From assembly GCF_003752175.1 (NCBI RefSeq), contig NZ_RJVF01000011.1:124001-188000 (forward strand): a DNA stretch of 64,000 bases. Direction: 5' to 3'. Source of the DNA: Comamonas sp. BIGb0124 (GTDB lineage: Bacteria > Pseudomonadota > Gammaproteobacteria > Burkholderiales > Burkholderiaceae_C). This document shows positions 10,824 through 21,866 of the stretch, one piece after another. The stretch's first letter is position 1, and each line of letters opens with the position of its first letter. The notes beneath the pieces are model-generated. The model did not search any database. It saw nothing but the letters and a program-made list of their open reading frames with translations, and was not told the DNA's origin. Position numbers and translations under genes: made by a program.

Positions 10824-10906
10824 GGTGAACAGGCGATCGGCGGATCGGAACGCAAGGGATGAAGAGCGAGGGCGGACGGCGGACGGCCGGCAGAAGCCGG
10901 CATGCC

Positions 10907-11695
10907 TCAGAGGGCGCCCAGCGTGGCGCGGACCATGGCCTCGAGTGTAGGCAGAACCTGGGCGGCCCGGTCCTCGCGGTAAGCGTAAGGGGCGGATTCG
11001 TCCATGTACAGGCATTGCGCCATCTCGAGCTGCACGGCATGGACGCCCTGGCCGGGCTGGCCGTAGTGACGGGTGATGTAGCCGCCCTTGAAGCGGCCGT
11101 TGAGCACCCAGCTGTGCGGACCGGCCTGCGCGGCCGCCACGGCCGCGGCGGCCAGCGCAGGGTCGCTGGCGGCGCCGTCGAAGGTGCCGAGGTTGAGGCC
11201 GGGCAGTTCGCCGTCGAACAGGCGGGGCAGCTGGCTGGCGATGGAATGGGCCTCCCACAGCAGCACCTTGCCATGCCGAGCGCGCAGGCGATCGAGCTCC
11301 TGGCGCAAGGCCTGGTGGTAGGGCTGCCAGTAGGTGGCTACGCGATCGGCGGTTTCCTGCGCATCGGGTCCGCGGCCGTCGGTGTACAGCGGCTCGCCGC
11401 GGAAGGTCTCGAGCGGGCACAGGCCCGTCGTGGTCTGCCCCGGATAGAGGCTCTCGCCGGTGCTGGGGCGGTTGAGGTCGATCACGTAGCGCGAGTAGTT
11501 GGCCTGCAGCACGGAGACCCCCATGGCCCGGGCAAACGCGTACAGGCGCGGCAGGTGCCAGTCGGTGTCGGCCACGGCCTGGGCCGCGTGCGTCATGCGG
11601 CGCGCGTAGGCCTCGGGCAGGATCTCGCCGCCGTGGGGAATGGAAATCAGCAGAGGCAGCGTGCCCTGGTGCAGGGTATGGACGGGTGGATTCAT
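10907..11695 (-). CDS. hutG: N-formylglutamate deformylase (HutG type)
   Basis: The 262-residue protein belongs to the N-formylglutamate amidohydrolase family, which hydrolyses N-formyl-L-glutamate to formate and glutamate. Metal-site and substrate motifs typical of HutG are present: LISIPHGGEILPEA, SRYVIDLNRP, TTGLCPLETF and LLWEAHSI. It is normally the last step of a histidine pathway, but no hutU, hutH or hutI is near. Here it overlaps the D-2-hydroxyacid dehydrogenase gene by 4 bases (ATGA), so the two are translationally coupled. Its placement beside 5-oxoprolinase and a carbamoyl-amino-acid hydrolase suggests a role in releasing glutamate from N-blocked forms. Substrate specificity in this operon is inference. 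Confidence 0.88.
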   Translation of the reverse strand: MNPPVHTLHQGTLPLLISIPHGGEILPEAYARRMTHAAQAVADTDWHLPRLYAFARAMGVSVLQANYSRYVIDLNRPSTGESLYPGQTTTGLCPLETFRGEPLYTDGRGPDAQETADRVATYWQPYHQALRQELDRLRARHGKVLLWEAHSIASQLPRLFDGELPGLNLGTFDGAASDPALAAAAVAAAQAGPHSWVLNGRFKGGYITRHYGQPGQGVHAVQLEMAQCLYMDESAPYAYREDRAAQVLPTLEAMVRATLGAL

Positions 11696-12702
11696 GGCGT
11701 CTTGTCCTGAAGGATGGGGGTGGCATGGCGGCGGTTCGGCCAGACCGGGGGGCTCACCAGGTGGTCCGGGCAGCGGCCGGCCAGGACGTCGATGATCTGC
11801 CCGGCGCATTGGCTGGCGGTGGCCCGCAGGGCCTCCTGCGAGGATCCGGCGACGTGCGGTGTGAGCACCACGTTGGGCAGGCTCGCCAGCGCGGAGCCGG
11901 CAGGCAGGGGCTCGTGTTCGAACACGTCGAGCCCGGCCGCGAACAGGCGGCCGCCGCGCAGGGCGTCGGCCAGAGCGGTTTCGTCGATCAGCCCGCCGCG
12001 CGAGGTGTTGACGACGATGCCGGTCGGCTTCATGTGCCGCAGCGAGGCCGCATCCAGCGTGTGGAAGGTGTCGTTGCGCAGCGGCCGGTGCAGCGAGACG
12101 ACATCGGCGCGCTGCAGCAGTTCGGCGAGCGTGCCGACCTGCCGCGCGCCTGCGGCCCCGATCTGGGCCGGCTGCGCGCTGGGCGACCAGACCAGCGCCT
12201 GCATGCCGAGGCCGCGCGTGGCCATGTCGCAGACCAGCCGGCCGGTGCGGCCGAAACCGACGATGCCGAGTGTCTTGCCGTGCAGCGACAGCATCGGCTG
12301 GCGGTACTTGAAACCCCAGTCGCCCTGACGCGTGGCGGCGTCGGCAGCGACCGCCTGATGGGCGGCGGCCAGCATCAGCATGAGCGCATGCTCGGCCACG
12401 GCCCGGACGTTGGCATCGGGCGTGTAGACCACGGGAATGCCGTGGGCGTGGGCATGGGCGACATCGATCTTGTCGGTGCCCGTGCCATGGTTGGCGATCA
12501 CGGCCAGGTGCGGCGCGCGATCGATGAGCTCGGCCGGCAGGCGGTCGCGCACGATGACGGCATCGGCCTCGCCGATGGCCGCACGCAGGTCGTCGAGTGC
12601 CGGGCTGGCGGCCTGGCGGACCTCGATGCCGGCGGCCGCCAGGCGCTCGGCGCCGATGGGGTGGATAGGCTGAGCGATGACACAGACAGGACGGCGGCTC
12701 AT
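11692..12702 (-). CDS. D-isomer-specific 2-hydroxyacid dehydrogenase
   Basis: This 336-residue NAD(P)-dependent oxidoreductase interconverts 2-oxo acids and D-2-hydroxy acids. The Rossmann loop is IVGFGRTGRLV. The catalytic Arg lies in VVNTSRGGLID, the Glu in LDVFEHEPL and the His in LTPHVAGSS, so the active site is complete. Length is usual for the family. The substrate is not readable; 2-oxoglutarate or another 2-oxo acid made by the operon's aminotransferase is a possibility. It overlaps both neighbours by 4 bases (ATGA junctions), which places it inside one transcript with the amidohydrolase and HutG genes. Confidence 0.88.
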   Translation of the reverse strand: MSRRPVCVIAQPIHPIGAERLAAAGIEVRQAASPALDDLRAAIGEADAVIVRDRLPAELIDRAPHLAVIANHGTGTDKIDVAHAHAHGIPVVYTPDANVRAVAEHALMLMLAAAHQAVAADAATRQGDWGFKYRQPMLSLHGKTLGIVGFGRTGRLVCDMATRGLGMQALVWSPSAQPAQIGAAGARQVGTLAELLQRADVVSLHRPLRNDTFHTLDAASLRHMKPTGIVVNTSRGGLIDETALADALRGGRLFAAGLDVFEHEPLPAGSALASLPNVVLTPHVAGSSQEALRATASQCAGQIIDVLAGRCPDHLVSPPVWPNRRHATPILQDKTP

Positions 12703-14036
12703 GGCTGGGTCTCCAGGCCGGCCGCACGTTGCAGGCCGGCGGTCTCGGCCATGGCCTGGCCCAGCACACGGGTGGCTGCAGCGAAATCGGCTGCGGCCAT
12801 GGCTTCGTGCGGATTGTGGCTGCCGTGGGCGTTGCGCACGAACAGCATGGCGCTGGGTACGCCCTGGTTGGCGAACAGGGCCGAATCATGGCCTGCGCCG
12901 CTGGGCATGTCGCGCACGGCGGCTCCGCTCTGGCGTGCCGCGTGGCGCAGGCGATCGCGCAGCGTGTCGTCCATGGCGGCCGGCTGGCTGCCGCTGGAAG
13001 GACCGAGATCGAAGCGAACACCCAGCCGCTGGCCGATGGCCTCGGCCGTGCGCTGCACACGGAGGTCCATGTCGTGCAGGCTGTCGAGGCTGCGCGAGCG
13101 GATGTCGATGCAGAAGTCGACCTGGCCGCTGACTTTGCTGAAGTCGGCCTGCTGGCCGTCGGTGCCGAACTGGCCGAACGTCAACGTGAGCTCGTGGCCC
13201 TGGCGCTCCATGTCGGCCCACTCGCGCTGCAGCGTGCAGACCAGCTCGGCCGCCGCGACGACCGCATCGTGCCGGTGGCTGCGAGGCGTGGCGCCGGAAT
13301 GGGCATACTCGCCCAGCACGCGGGCCTGGCGGTAGCGCAGGCTGCCGCAGATGCCGCTGACCACACCGACCTCGAAACCGCCGTCGAGCAGCACGGGGCC
13401 CTGCTCGATGTGCAGTTCGAAAAAAGCCGCGATACGGCTGGCATCCAATGCGGCCGGCCCCTGGACGATGCGATCGGGCTGGCCGCCGCAGGACTGGATG
13501 TGATCGGCCAGCGTGCGCTGGGTATCGAAGCGGCGGGCCTGCAGGGCCTCGGCGGGCAACAGGCCGAAGGCCGCCTTGCTGCCGATATAGGAGACGGGGA
13601 ACCACGCGCTTTCTTCGGCGCGCACCCCCATGACGGTGACGTCGCAATCCGGAATCGCGCCGGCCTGGCGCCAGCCTGCCAGCACCGCCAGCCCGGCGAC
13701 CACACCGGCCGCGCCGTCGTAGTTGCCGCCGCGCGGCACCGAATCGAGGTGGGAGCCGGTGAACACCGCAGGTGCGTTCCGGTTGCGTCCCGGCAGCGTG
13801 AGATAGAGGTTGAGGGCGGCATCGGTGCGGACCTCGAGGTCCAGCGCCCGGGCCGTCTCGGTCGCCAGCGCGTGGGCCCGCTGCTCGCCCGGTCCGTAGG
13901 TGTCGCGGGTGATGCCGACGCCGTCGTGTCCGGTCTGGCGGAGAACCTCGAAAAGACGTTCGGCCAGTGCCAGGTCGGGCCGGGGCGCCCATGTGCTCGC
14001 GGGAGGGAGGGATGTCGGTGGGTTCACTGCTTGCAT
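12699..14036 (-). CDS. M20 family N-carbamoyl-L-amino acid / allantoate amidohydrolase
   Basis: This 445-residue metallohydrolase has the dinuclear metal site of the beta-ureidopropionase/allantoate amidohydrolase branch: His97 in TGSHLDSVPRGG, Asp108 in NYDGAAGV, the Glu pair at 141-142 in RAEESAWFP, His in ELHIEQGPVL, and a C-terminal SGAGHDSALF. A dimerisation lid lies between. These enzymes cleave the ureido group of N-carbamoyl amino acids or allantoate, giving ammonia, CO2 and the amino acid. No allantoin or purine genes are nearby. In this operon N-carbamoylglutamate or another N-carbamoyl amino acid is the more economical guess. It starts 5 bp after the ABC ATPase stop and overlaps the dehydrogenase gene. 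Confidence 0.85.
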   Translation of the reverse strand: MQAVNPPTSLPPASTWAPRPDLALAERLFEVLRQTGHDGVGITRDTYGPGEQRAHALATETARALDLEVRTDAALNLYLTLPGRNRNAPAVFTGSHLDSVPRGGNYDGAAGVVAGLAVLAGWRQAGAIPDCDVTVMGVRAEESAWFPVSYIGSKAAFGLLPAEALQARRFDTQRTLADHIQSCGGQPDRIVQGPAALDASRIAAFFELHIEQGPVLLDGGFEVGVVSGICGSLRYRQARVLGEYAHSGATPRSHRHDAVVAAAELVCTLQREWADMERQGHELTLTFGQFGTDGQQADFSKVSGQVDFCIDIRSRSLDSLHDMDLRVQRTAEAIGQRLGVRFDLGPSSGSQPAAMDDTLRDRLRHAARQSGAAVRDMPSGAGHDSALFANQGVPSAMLFVRNAHGSHNPHEAMAAADFAAATRVLGQAMAETAGLQRAAGLETQP

Positions 14037-14041
14037 GTCGT

Positions 14042-15709
<1,668 letters not shown>

Positions 15710-15727
15710 TTTATGCGTTTCCCCACT

Positions 15728-16567
15728 TCAAGAGCCACGTTTGCGCAGCTGTGGATTGAGGGCATCGTTGAGACCTTCGCCGATGAGATTGATGGCCAGG
15801 ACCGTCAGCATGATGGCCAGGCCGGGCCAGAGGCTCATCCAGGGGGCCTCGCGCAGCATGGTGCGGGAGGCGCCGATCATGAAACCCCAGCTCATGAGGT
15901 TGCGGTCGCCCAGGCCCAGGAAGGACAGCGCGGATTCGGTGAGGATGGCCGTGGCCGTCATCAGCGAGGCGGTGACGATGATGGGTGACGCCGCATTGGG
16001 CAGGATCTGCGTGAGGATGATGCGTCCCGGTGCCTGCCCGATGACGATGGCGGCCTGCACGAACTCGCGCTGCTTGAGCGTCATGAACTCGGAGCGCACC
16101 AGGCGGGCCACCGGAGGCCACGAGACCATGGAAATGGCGCCGACGATGGAGTAGAGCGAGGGCTTGAAGATGGCCACCAGCACCATGGCCATGGCGAGCT
16201 GGGGAATGGTCTGGAAGAACTCGGTGCCGCGCATCAGCACATCGTCCACGCGGCCGCCGTAGTAGCCCGACAGCGCGCCCACCACGACACCGACGATCAC
16301 CGCCACCAGGGTGGAGATGATGCCGATCATCAGGGACACGCGGGCGCCGTGGGCCAGGCCGGCGGCGATGTCGCGGCCCAGCATGTCGGTGCCCAGCGGA
16401 TAGGCCGGATCGGCAAAGGGGGCCAGCAGGGGCTGGGCCACCATCATCCAGGGCGAGTCCTCGTAGAAGACGGAAGCCAGCACGCCGGTCAGGATGACCA
16501 GCAGCAGCAGCACCAGACCCGCAGCGGCGCCGCGGTTGGCCAGAAAACGAAGCATGAATTTTTTCAT
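15728..16567 (-). CDS. Peptide/nickel-type ABC transporter permease (DppC-like)
   Basis: The 279-residue inner-membrane permease has six predicted helices. The first (residues ~13-33) is followed by a periplasmic loop with YPLGTDMLGRD, the signature of DppC/OppC proteins. The EAA-type coupling loop (VQAAIVIGQAPGRIILTQILPN) contacts the ATPase. It forms a heterodimer with the DppB-like protein encoded 11 bp upstream. Start at 16567 reads MKKFMLRF; a second ATG at 16555 is possible. The transported compound is not known; the operon content points to a 5-oxoprolyl, formyl or carbamoyl amino acid or peptide. Confidence 0.92.
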   Translation of the reverse strand: MKKFMLRFLANRGAAAGLVLLLLVILTGVLASVFYEDSPWMMVAQPLLAPFADPAYPLGTDMLGRDIAAGLAHGARVSLMIGIISTLVAVIVGVVVGALSGYYGGRVDDVLMRGTEFFQTIPQLAMAMVLVAIFKPSLYSIVGAISMVSWPPVARLVRSEFMTLKQREFVQAAIVIGQAPGRIILTQILPNAASPIIVTASLMTATAILTESALSFLGLGDRNLMSWGFMIGASRTMLREAPWMSLWPGLAIMLTVLAINLIGEGLNDALNPQLRKRGS

Positions 16568-16578
16568 CGCAATACTCC

Positions 16579-17565
16579 TCAGGCGTCCTGAATACGCGGA
16601 TCGATGAAGCGGTAGACCAGATCGGTGAGCAGGTTGAACACCACCACCATGGTCGAGGTCACCAGGAAGACGCCGAGCAGCAGCTGGTAGTCGCGCTGGA
16701 TCAGGGCATCGAACATGAGCCGGCCGATGCCGGGCCAGCCGAACACGGTTTCGGTCAGCACGGCGCCGCCGGCCATCTGGCCGAGCTGGATGCCGGCGAA
16801 GGTGACCACCGGCAACAGGGCGTTGCGCAGCGCGTGGTGCCGGATGATCTCGCCCACCGGCACGCCCTTGGCTCGGGCGGTCTTGATGAAGTCCATGCCG
16901 AGCACCTCCAGCATGGAGGCCCGGGTGAGCCGGGCGTAGACGGCCATGAAGAAGCAGCCCAGCGACAGGGTCGGCAGCACCAGGTGAGCGGCGATGTCCT
17001 TCACCCGGGCCCAGCCGGTGAAGCCGGCCGCCACGGTCTCCATGCCGAAGGGCGGCAGCCAGCCGAGATGGAGCGAGAAATAGATGATGGCGAGCAGCGC
17101 CAGCCAGAACTGCGGCGTGGCGTAGATCAGCAGCGCGCCGCTCATGAGCACGCTGTCGAGCCACGGCCGCTTGCCCTGGTAGCGGCTGCGCGAGGCGACG
17201 ATGCCGAACAGCACGCCCAGCGTGATCGCGAACACGAAGGCGCAGGCCATCAGCAGCAGCGTGGCCGGCAGGCGATCGAGGATGAGGTCGAGCACGGGCA
17301 GGCGCTCGCGGTACGAGTAGCCCAGGTCGAGCTGCACGATGCCCTTGAGATAGGTGGCAAGCTGGACGTAGACGGGCTGGTCGAGTCCGAACTGCTGGCG
17401 CAGCTGCTCGACGTAGGCCGGATCGGACGAACCCGATTCGCCCGCGAGAACGGCGGCCGGATCGCCGGGCGCCATGCGGATCAACATGAAGTTGACGATC
17501 ACCACGCCGAGCACGACGAGGACCGCCTTGCCCAGGCGGGAGACCAGGAAAGACAGGGTCTTCAT
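16579..17565 (-). CDS. Peptide/nickel-type ABC transporter permease (DppB-like)
   Basis: The 328-residue inner-membrane protein has an N-terminal helix (residues ~10-30) and the DppB/OppB hallmark MAPGDPAAVLAGE. A membrane domain follows with the EAA motif (FIKTARAKGVPVGEII) and the conserved GAVLTETVFGWPGIGRL. Start at 17565 (MKTLSFLVSRLGKA) is the family start; an upstream ATG would add 17 unrelated residues. It pairs with the DppC-like permease, and its gene lies 96 bp after the binding-protein gene in the same transcript. Confidence 0.92.
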   Translation of the reverse strand: MKTLSFLVSRLGKAVLVVLGVVIVNFMLIRMAPGDPAAVLAGESGSSDPAYVEQLRQQFGLDQPVYVQLATYLKGIVQLDLGYSYRERLPVLDLILDRLPATLLLMACAFVFAITLGVLFGIVASRSRYQGKRPWLDSVLMSGALLIYATPQFWLALLAIIYFSLHLGWLPPFGMETVAAGFTGWARVKDIAAHLVLPTLSLGCFFMAVYARLTRASMLEVLGMDFIKTARAKGVPVGEIIRHHALRNALLPVVTFAGIQLGQMAGGAVLTETVFGWPGIGRLMFDALIQRDYQLLLGVFLVTSTMVVVFNLLTDLVYRFIDPRIQDA

Positions 17566-17661
17566 GCAGTCGATTCCAAAGAAGTCAGGGAAGAAGGAAG
17601 AACGGCCCGCCGGCACCCGCCGGACGCATCCGGCGGGCCGGGAAAAGGCCGGATACGAGGG

Positions 17662-19260
17662 TTACTTGTCGATGTAGACGTCGGCGAAGGTGTCGTTGAG
17701 GCCGATCGCGCTCTGGATCAGGTTGTGCACCTTGCCGTTGTAGAGCGTGGGGATTTCCATCTCGAACAGGTAGCCGTTGGCGACGTCATGCACCAGCTGT
17801 TTCTGGATGGTGCTGTAGAGCTTCTGGCGCTCTTCGGCAGAGGTCGACGAGGCGGCCTGGTCCCACAGCGTGTCCATTTCGGCGTTGCGGTAGCCCTGGT
17901 TGTTGACGAATGCCGAACCCTTGACGATGTTGCGCGTCAGGTAGAGGCGCGAGACGCCCAGTGCCGGATCGCCGTACTGCGAGGTGTAGCTGAAGGTCAG
18001 GTCGAAATCGAAGTCCGAGACGCGCTTGGCCCAGGTGCCGGCATCGGCGGATTCGATTTCCACCTTGAATCCGAGCTGTTCGAGGCTCTGGCGGGTGTAT
18101 TCGCCCAGGCGATCCCAGGCCGAGCCGTAGGGGTAGGACAGGATCTTCACGGGGGTCTTGGCCAAGTCGACGCCCGACTCCTTGACCAGCGCACGGGCCT
18201 TCTTGATGTCGAAGGGGTAGGCCGGCACGTTGCCGTCGTAGAACGGCGTGGTCGAGGAAACCGGACCGGTGGCGATCTTGCCCATGCCGAAGAAGATGTT
18301 GTCGACCACGAACTTGCGGTTGATCGCCATCATGACGGCCTGGCGCACCTTGACGTTGTCGAAGGGCGGGCGGGCGTAGTTCATCTGCACGTAGGCGAGC
18401 TTGGAGAACATTTCCCAGCCCTGGGTAGTGAACTGCGCGCCGGGCACCTTCTTGAGGCGTGCCACGTCGACGCTGTCGATGTCGTTGGCACTGACGACCT
18501 GCACGTCGCCGCGCTCGAAGGCCACGGCGCGCGAAGCGGCATCGGGAATGACGTGGAAGACGATTTCGTCGAGGTAGGGCTTGCCGGCCTGCCAGTAGTC
18601 GGCGTTGCGCGTCAGCAGGATGTGCGAGCCCTTCTTCCATTCCTTGAACTTGAAGGGGCCGGTGCCGACGGGCGTCTGGTTGGCCGGGTTGCTCTTGAAG
18701 TCCGTGCCCTCGTAGATGTGCTTGGGCACCATGGGCATGTTGTCGCTGACGAAGGCCTTGAGGAAAGGCGCAAAGGGCTCCTTCAGGCGGATCTCGACCT
18801 TGCTGGGCGACAGGGCCTTCACCGACTCGACGAACTGGTTGATCATCACGCGGGCACGGGGGTGCTCGGAGCGCAGGAACTTGTCGACCGAGAAAACGAC
18901 GTCGTCGGCGCCGAAGGGCTTGCCGTCGTGCCATTTCACGCCCGGCTGCAGCTCGAAGGTGTAGACCTTGCCGTCGGCCGATACGTTCCAGGCCTTGGCC
19001 AGGCCCGGACGGGGCTGCATGTCGGGGCTCCAGGTCAGCAGGCTCTCGTAGATCTTGCCGGCCACGAGCTGGGTCGGCGACTGCTGGTTGAGACCCAGCA
19101 TGAGCATGGGCGGTTCGGGCTGGACGATGGTGCGCAGCGTGCCGCCGCGCGTCTGCGCCTGAACGCCGGCAGCCGTCAGGGCGCCGAAGGCCAGCATCAG
19201 GGTAAGGGCCAGGCCCTTGGCCGCACGGGGCGCGGCGCGTTCGATAGAGGTGGGGAACAT
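17662..19260 (-). CDS. ABC transporter substrate-binding protein, peptide/SBP_bac_5 family
   Basis: The 532-residue periplasmic protein has a cleavable signal peptide ending near GVQAQ (residue ~36). The body is a typical cluster-C binding protein: RTIVQPEPPMLMLGL, LAKAWNVSADGKVYTFELQP, GVKWHDGKPFGADDVVFS and NQTPVGTGPFKFKEWKKGSH. This family captures di- and oligopeptides, opines, nickel or other small ligands. Its gene lies between pxpA and the permeases, so the ligand probably feeds 5-oxoprolinase or the downstream amidohydrolases. Which ligand it binds cannot be read from the sequence. Confidence 0.92.
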   Translation of the reverse strand: MFPTSIERAAPRAAKGLALTLMLAFGALTAAGVQAQTRGGTLRTIVQPEPPMLMLGLNQQSPTQLVAGKIYESLLTWSPDMQPRPGLAKAWNVSADGKVYTFELQPGVKWHDGKPFGADDVVFSVDKFLRSEHPRARVMINQFVESVKALSPSKVEIRLKEPFAPFLKAFVSDNMPMVPKHIYEGTDFKSNPANQTPVGTGPFKFKEWKKGSHILLTRNADYWQAGKPYLDEIVFHVIPDAASRAVAFERGDVQVVSANDIDSVDVARLKKVPGAQFTTQGWEMFSKLAYVQMNYARPPFDNVKVRQAVMMAINRKFVVDNIFFGMGKIATGPVSSTTPFYDGNVPAYPFDIKKARALVKESGVDLAKTPVKILSYPYGSAWDRLGEYTRQSLEQLGFKVEIESADAGTWAKRVSDFDFDLTFSYTSQYGDPALGVSRLYLTRNIVKGSAFVNNQGYRNAEMDTLWDQAASSTSAEERQKLYSTIQKQLVHDVANGYLFEMEIPTLYNGKVHNLIQSAIGLNDTFADVYIDK

Positions 19261-19330
19261 GGAATCAACCTTGGTCGGAAGGGAGGGGAAAAAAGCGGGA
19301 AACGGCAGTCGCAAGGGCGTGGACGATTCG

Positions 19331-20083
19331 TCAGACGGCTCTCACGGCGATGCCGTCGGCCTCGAGCGCGGCGCGGATGCGCTGCGCGAAGTGCACGGCG
19401 CCCGGCTGGTCGCCGTGGATGCACAGCGTGTCGGCTGCGATCGGCACGTCGCGGCCGGAGAGCGCACGCACGACGCCCTCCCGCACCATGCGCTTGACCT
19501 GGGCGATGGCCTGGTCGACGTCTTCGATCATGGCGTGCGGCTGGGAACGCGGCGTGAGCGTGCCGTCGTCCTGGTAGGTGCGGTCGGCATAGACCTCGAA
19601 GGCCACGGACAGGCCGATGTCCTGCGCGGCACGGGCCATGTTCTCGTTGGCGACGTAGACCAGCAGGCCGCGGTCGACGTCGTGGACGGCCTGCACCACG
19701 GCGCGGGCCAGGGCGACGTCGCGCGCCGTCATGTTGTAGAGCGCGCCGTGGGTCTTGACGTGATGCAGCATCGTGCCCTGCGTCTGCGCGAAGGCCTGCA
19801 GCGCGCCGACCTGGTAGACGACGAGCGAATAGACCTCGGCTGCCGACAGCGCCATGGCTCGCCGGCCGAAGCCCTGCAGATCGGGCAGGCCGGGGTGGGC
19901 CCCCAGGGCCACGTTGGTGGCGATGGCGGCCTGCACGGTCTTGAGCATGACCTCGGGGTCGCCGGCATGGAAACCGCAGGCGATGTTGGCCGAGGTGATG
20001 TGCGGCAGGATCTCGAGATCCTGGCCCATGGTCCAGGAGCCGAAGCTCTCGCCCATGTCGCAGTTGATGTCGATGGTTGGCAT
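19331..20083 (-). CDS. pxpA: 5-oxoprolinase subunit A (LamB/YcsF family)
   Basis: The 250-residue protein shows the family hallmarks IDINCDMGESFG at the N-terminus, ITSANIACGFHAGDP, GAHPGLPDLQGFGRR and HVKTHGALYN. PxpA acts with PxpB and PxpC in ATP-dependent hydrolysis of 5-oxoproline (pyroglutamate) to glutamate. I chose 20083 because GAGGA lies about seven bases upstream; an ATG at 20095 would add four residues. Length agrees with E. coli PxpA (244 aa). The gene is separated from pxpC by 25 bp. The order here is pxpB-pxpC-pxpA. Confidence 0.93.
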   Translation of the reverse strand: MPTIDINCDMGESFGSWTMGQDLEILPHITSANIACGFHAGDPEVMLKTVQAAIATNVALGAHPGLPDLQGFGRRAMALSAAEVYSLVVYQVGALQAFAQTQGTMLHHVKTHGALYNMTARDVALARAVVQAVHDVDRGLLVYVANENMARAAQDIGLSVAFEVYADRTYQDDGTLTPRSQPHAMIEDVDQAIAQVKRMVREGVVRALSGRDVPIAADTLCIHGDQPGAVHFAQRIRAALEADGIAVRAV

Positions 20084-20108
20084 CGGGGTCCTCATCGGGT
20101 CTAGGGGG

Positions 20109-21119
20109 TCAGGCCAGCGCCAGCGCGGCGGCCTCGCGCACGCGCTGCAGGTGTTCGTCCATGCGCTGCAGCAGGGTTTCGGCGTCTTCCTGCGCAATGG
20201 CCTGGAAACGCACGGTCTCGCCCGGAATGGCCTGGGCGAGCAGGGGCAGATCGCAGGTCGCGACGTAGCCGATCTTGGGATAGCCCCCGGCGCTCTGGCG
20301 GTCTGCCATGAGCACGATGGGCTGGCCGTCGGGAGGCACCTGGATCGTGCCGAAGCTCACGGCCTCGGAGATCATCTCGAGCGGTTTGCGCAGGGCCAGC
20401 GCGGGACCGGCCAGGCGGTAGCCCATGCGGTCGGACTGCGGCGTGACGGTGTAGGGCTGGCCGGCGATGCGTTTCTGTGCCTCGGCGGTGAAGGCCCGCC
20501 ACTGCGGGCCGGGAATGAAACGCAGCGTCCCTGGCGGCACGTCCGCAGCAGGAGCGGGCAGGGCGATGTCGACAGCCGGACCGCTGACCAGCGGCAGTCC
20601 GCTTTGCGTGAGCCGGTGCTCGAGGCGCAGGGCGGGCCATTCGCGCGGCAGACCGGCGATGGCCACGCGATCGCCGCGCAGCAGGGCACGCCCCTGCACG
20701 CCGCCGAAGCCACCCCGCACGTAGGTGCTGCGGCTGCCCATCACCGGCTCGGTGGCGAAGCCGCCGCGCACGGCCAGGTAACAACGGGCACCGTGCAGGC
20801 GTTCGCCGAACGTCATCTCGAGACCCCGGCGCACCAGCACGGCGCGGCCGAACGGCACGGTGTTGCCATCGACCGTGACCTTCATCCGGGCACCCGTCAG
20901 GGCAATCAGCGTGTCCTGGGTGAACTGGACCGTGGGGCCGGTGAGCGTGCATTCGAAGACCGCGGCGTCGTCCCCGTTGCCCACCAGCGCATTGGCCACG
21001 CGGTGGGACCATTCGTCCATGGGACCGTTGACCGGCACGCCGTAGTGCTGGTAGCCGGTGCGGCCGCCATCCTGCAGCAGCGTGTGCATGCCGGGGCGCA
21101 AGACAATCATGGCGTTCAT
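20109..21119 (-). CDS. pxpC: 5-oxoprolinase subunit C (KipA/biotin-dependent carboxylase-like)
   Basis: The 336-residue protein contains the KipA/AHS2 domain: GMHTLLQDGGRTGYQHYGVP, NGPMDEWSHRVANALVGN, YLAVRGGFATEPVMGSRSTY and a C-terminal DRQSAGGYPKIGYV. It forms the catalytic complex with PxpB and PxpA. The domain is related to allophanate hydrolase subunit 2, which acts on ureido compounds. It overlaps pxpB by 4 bases (ATGA), so the two are translationally coupled and probably made in equal amounts. A second ATG at 21110 is possible. Confidence 0.93.
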   Translation of the reverse strand: MNAMIVLRPGMHTLLQDGGRTGYQHYGVPVNGPMDEWSHRVANALVGNGDDAAVFECTLTGPTVQFTQDTLIALTGARMKVTVDGNTVPFGRAVLVRRGLEMTFGERLHGARCYLAVRGGFATEPVMGSRSTYVRGGFGGVQGRALLRGDRVAIAGLPREWPALRLEHRLTQSGLPLVSGPAVDIALPAPAADVPPGTLRFIPGPQWRAFTAEAQKRIAGQPYTVTPQSDRMGYRLAGPALALRKPLEMISEAVSFGTIQVPPDGQPIVLMADRQSAGGYPKIGYVATCDLPLLAQAIPGETVRFQAIAQEDAETLLQRMDEHLQRVREAAALALA

Positions 21120-21862
21120 GACCGGGCCTCCAGCGTGTCGTGGAACTCTTCCGCCGAAATCGCGCGGAACTGAATGAGGTCGCCCATCTGCAGGCGGGTA
21201 GGCGGCTGCCGGCGCACGTCGAAGAGGTTCCACGGCGTACGCGCGATCACGTTCCAGCCCCCGGGCGACGCGGTTTGATAGATGGAGGAAATGCCGTTGG
21301 CGATGGCCACCGAGCCCGCTTCCACGCGGGTGCGCGGCGTGCTGCGGCGCGGCACGTGCAACCGGTTGTCCAGCGGTCCGGCAAAAGGGTTGCCGGGCGA
21401 GAAAAAGAAGGCATAGAGCGTGAGCGGCTGCTGCACGTGCAGTGCGATCACCTCGTCGGGCGCGAGCCGGCACTGCCGGGCCACGTCGTCCAGGTCGGGC
21501 CCGAATTCTCCGCCGTAGCAGGCCGGGATCTCGACCACACGGCCCGTGGCCGGCAGCGCGGGCACGCCGCGTCCGAGGATGCGCTCGATCTGCCGCGTGA
21601 GCTGGATGCTGGGCAAGCCACGCCGGCGCGCGTAGGCGGCCGGATGGAAGTGCACCGCCACCGTGGTGAAGGACGGCACCACGTCGACCACGCCGGGCGG
21701 CCGGTGGTCCATGAGGTGGGCCGTCACGGCATGCACCACGCGGCTGGTGGCGGGGTCGACGCGCTGGCCCAGGCGGATGAGCAGGCAGCGTTCGCCGACC
21801 GGCTCGATCTGCCAGTCCAGGCTGAGCAGGGAAGGTGGGGTACGCAGCGTCTTCACGACCAT
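21116..21862 (-). CDS. pxpB: 5-oxoprolinase subunit B (KipI/AHS1 family)
   Basis: The 248-residue protein belongs to the KipI/allophanate hydrolase subunit 1 family. Visible features are EPVGERCLLIRLGQ, a central VPSFTTVAVHFHP, the conserved IPACYGGEFGPDLDDVA, and a C-terminal VARTPWNLFDVRRQPP-like segment (here IARTPWNLFDVRRQPP). It is the partner of PxpC in 5-oxoproline hydrolysis. Start at 21862 is four bases after the aminotransferase stop, consistent with a polycistronic message. The N-terminal ~15 residues before the conserved region are not typical, so the exact start is slightly uncertain. Confidence 0.9.
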   Translation of the reverse strand: MVVKTLRTPPSLLSLDWQIEPVGERCLLIRLGQRVDPATSRVVHAVTAHLMDHRPPGVVDVVPSFTTVAVHFHPAAYARRRGLPSIQLTRQIERILGRGVPALPATGRVVEIPACYGGEFGPDLDDVARQCRLAPDEVIALHVQQPLTLYAFFFSPGNPFAGPLDNRLHVPRRSTPRTRVEAGSVAIANGISSIYQTASPGGWNVIARTPWNLFDVRRQPPTRLQMGDLIQFRAISAEEFHDTLEARS

Positions 21863-21866
21863 GGCC

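Noticed and set aside
16834-19497. An 887-codon frame antisense to the DppB and binding-protein genes
   Set aside because: Low-complexity, charged composition with no motif; the opposite strand encodes well-supported proteins.
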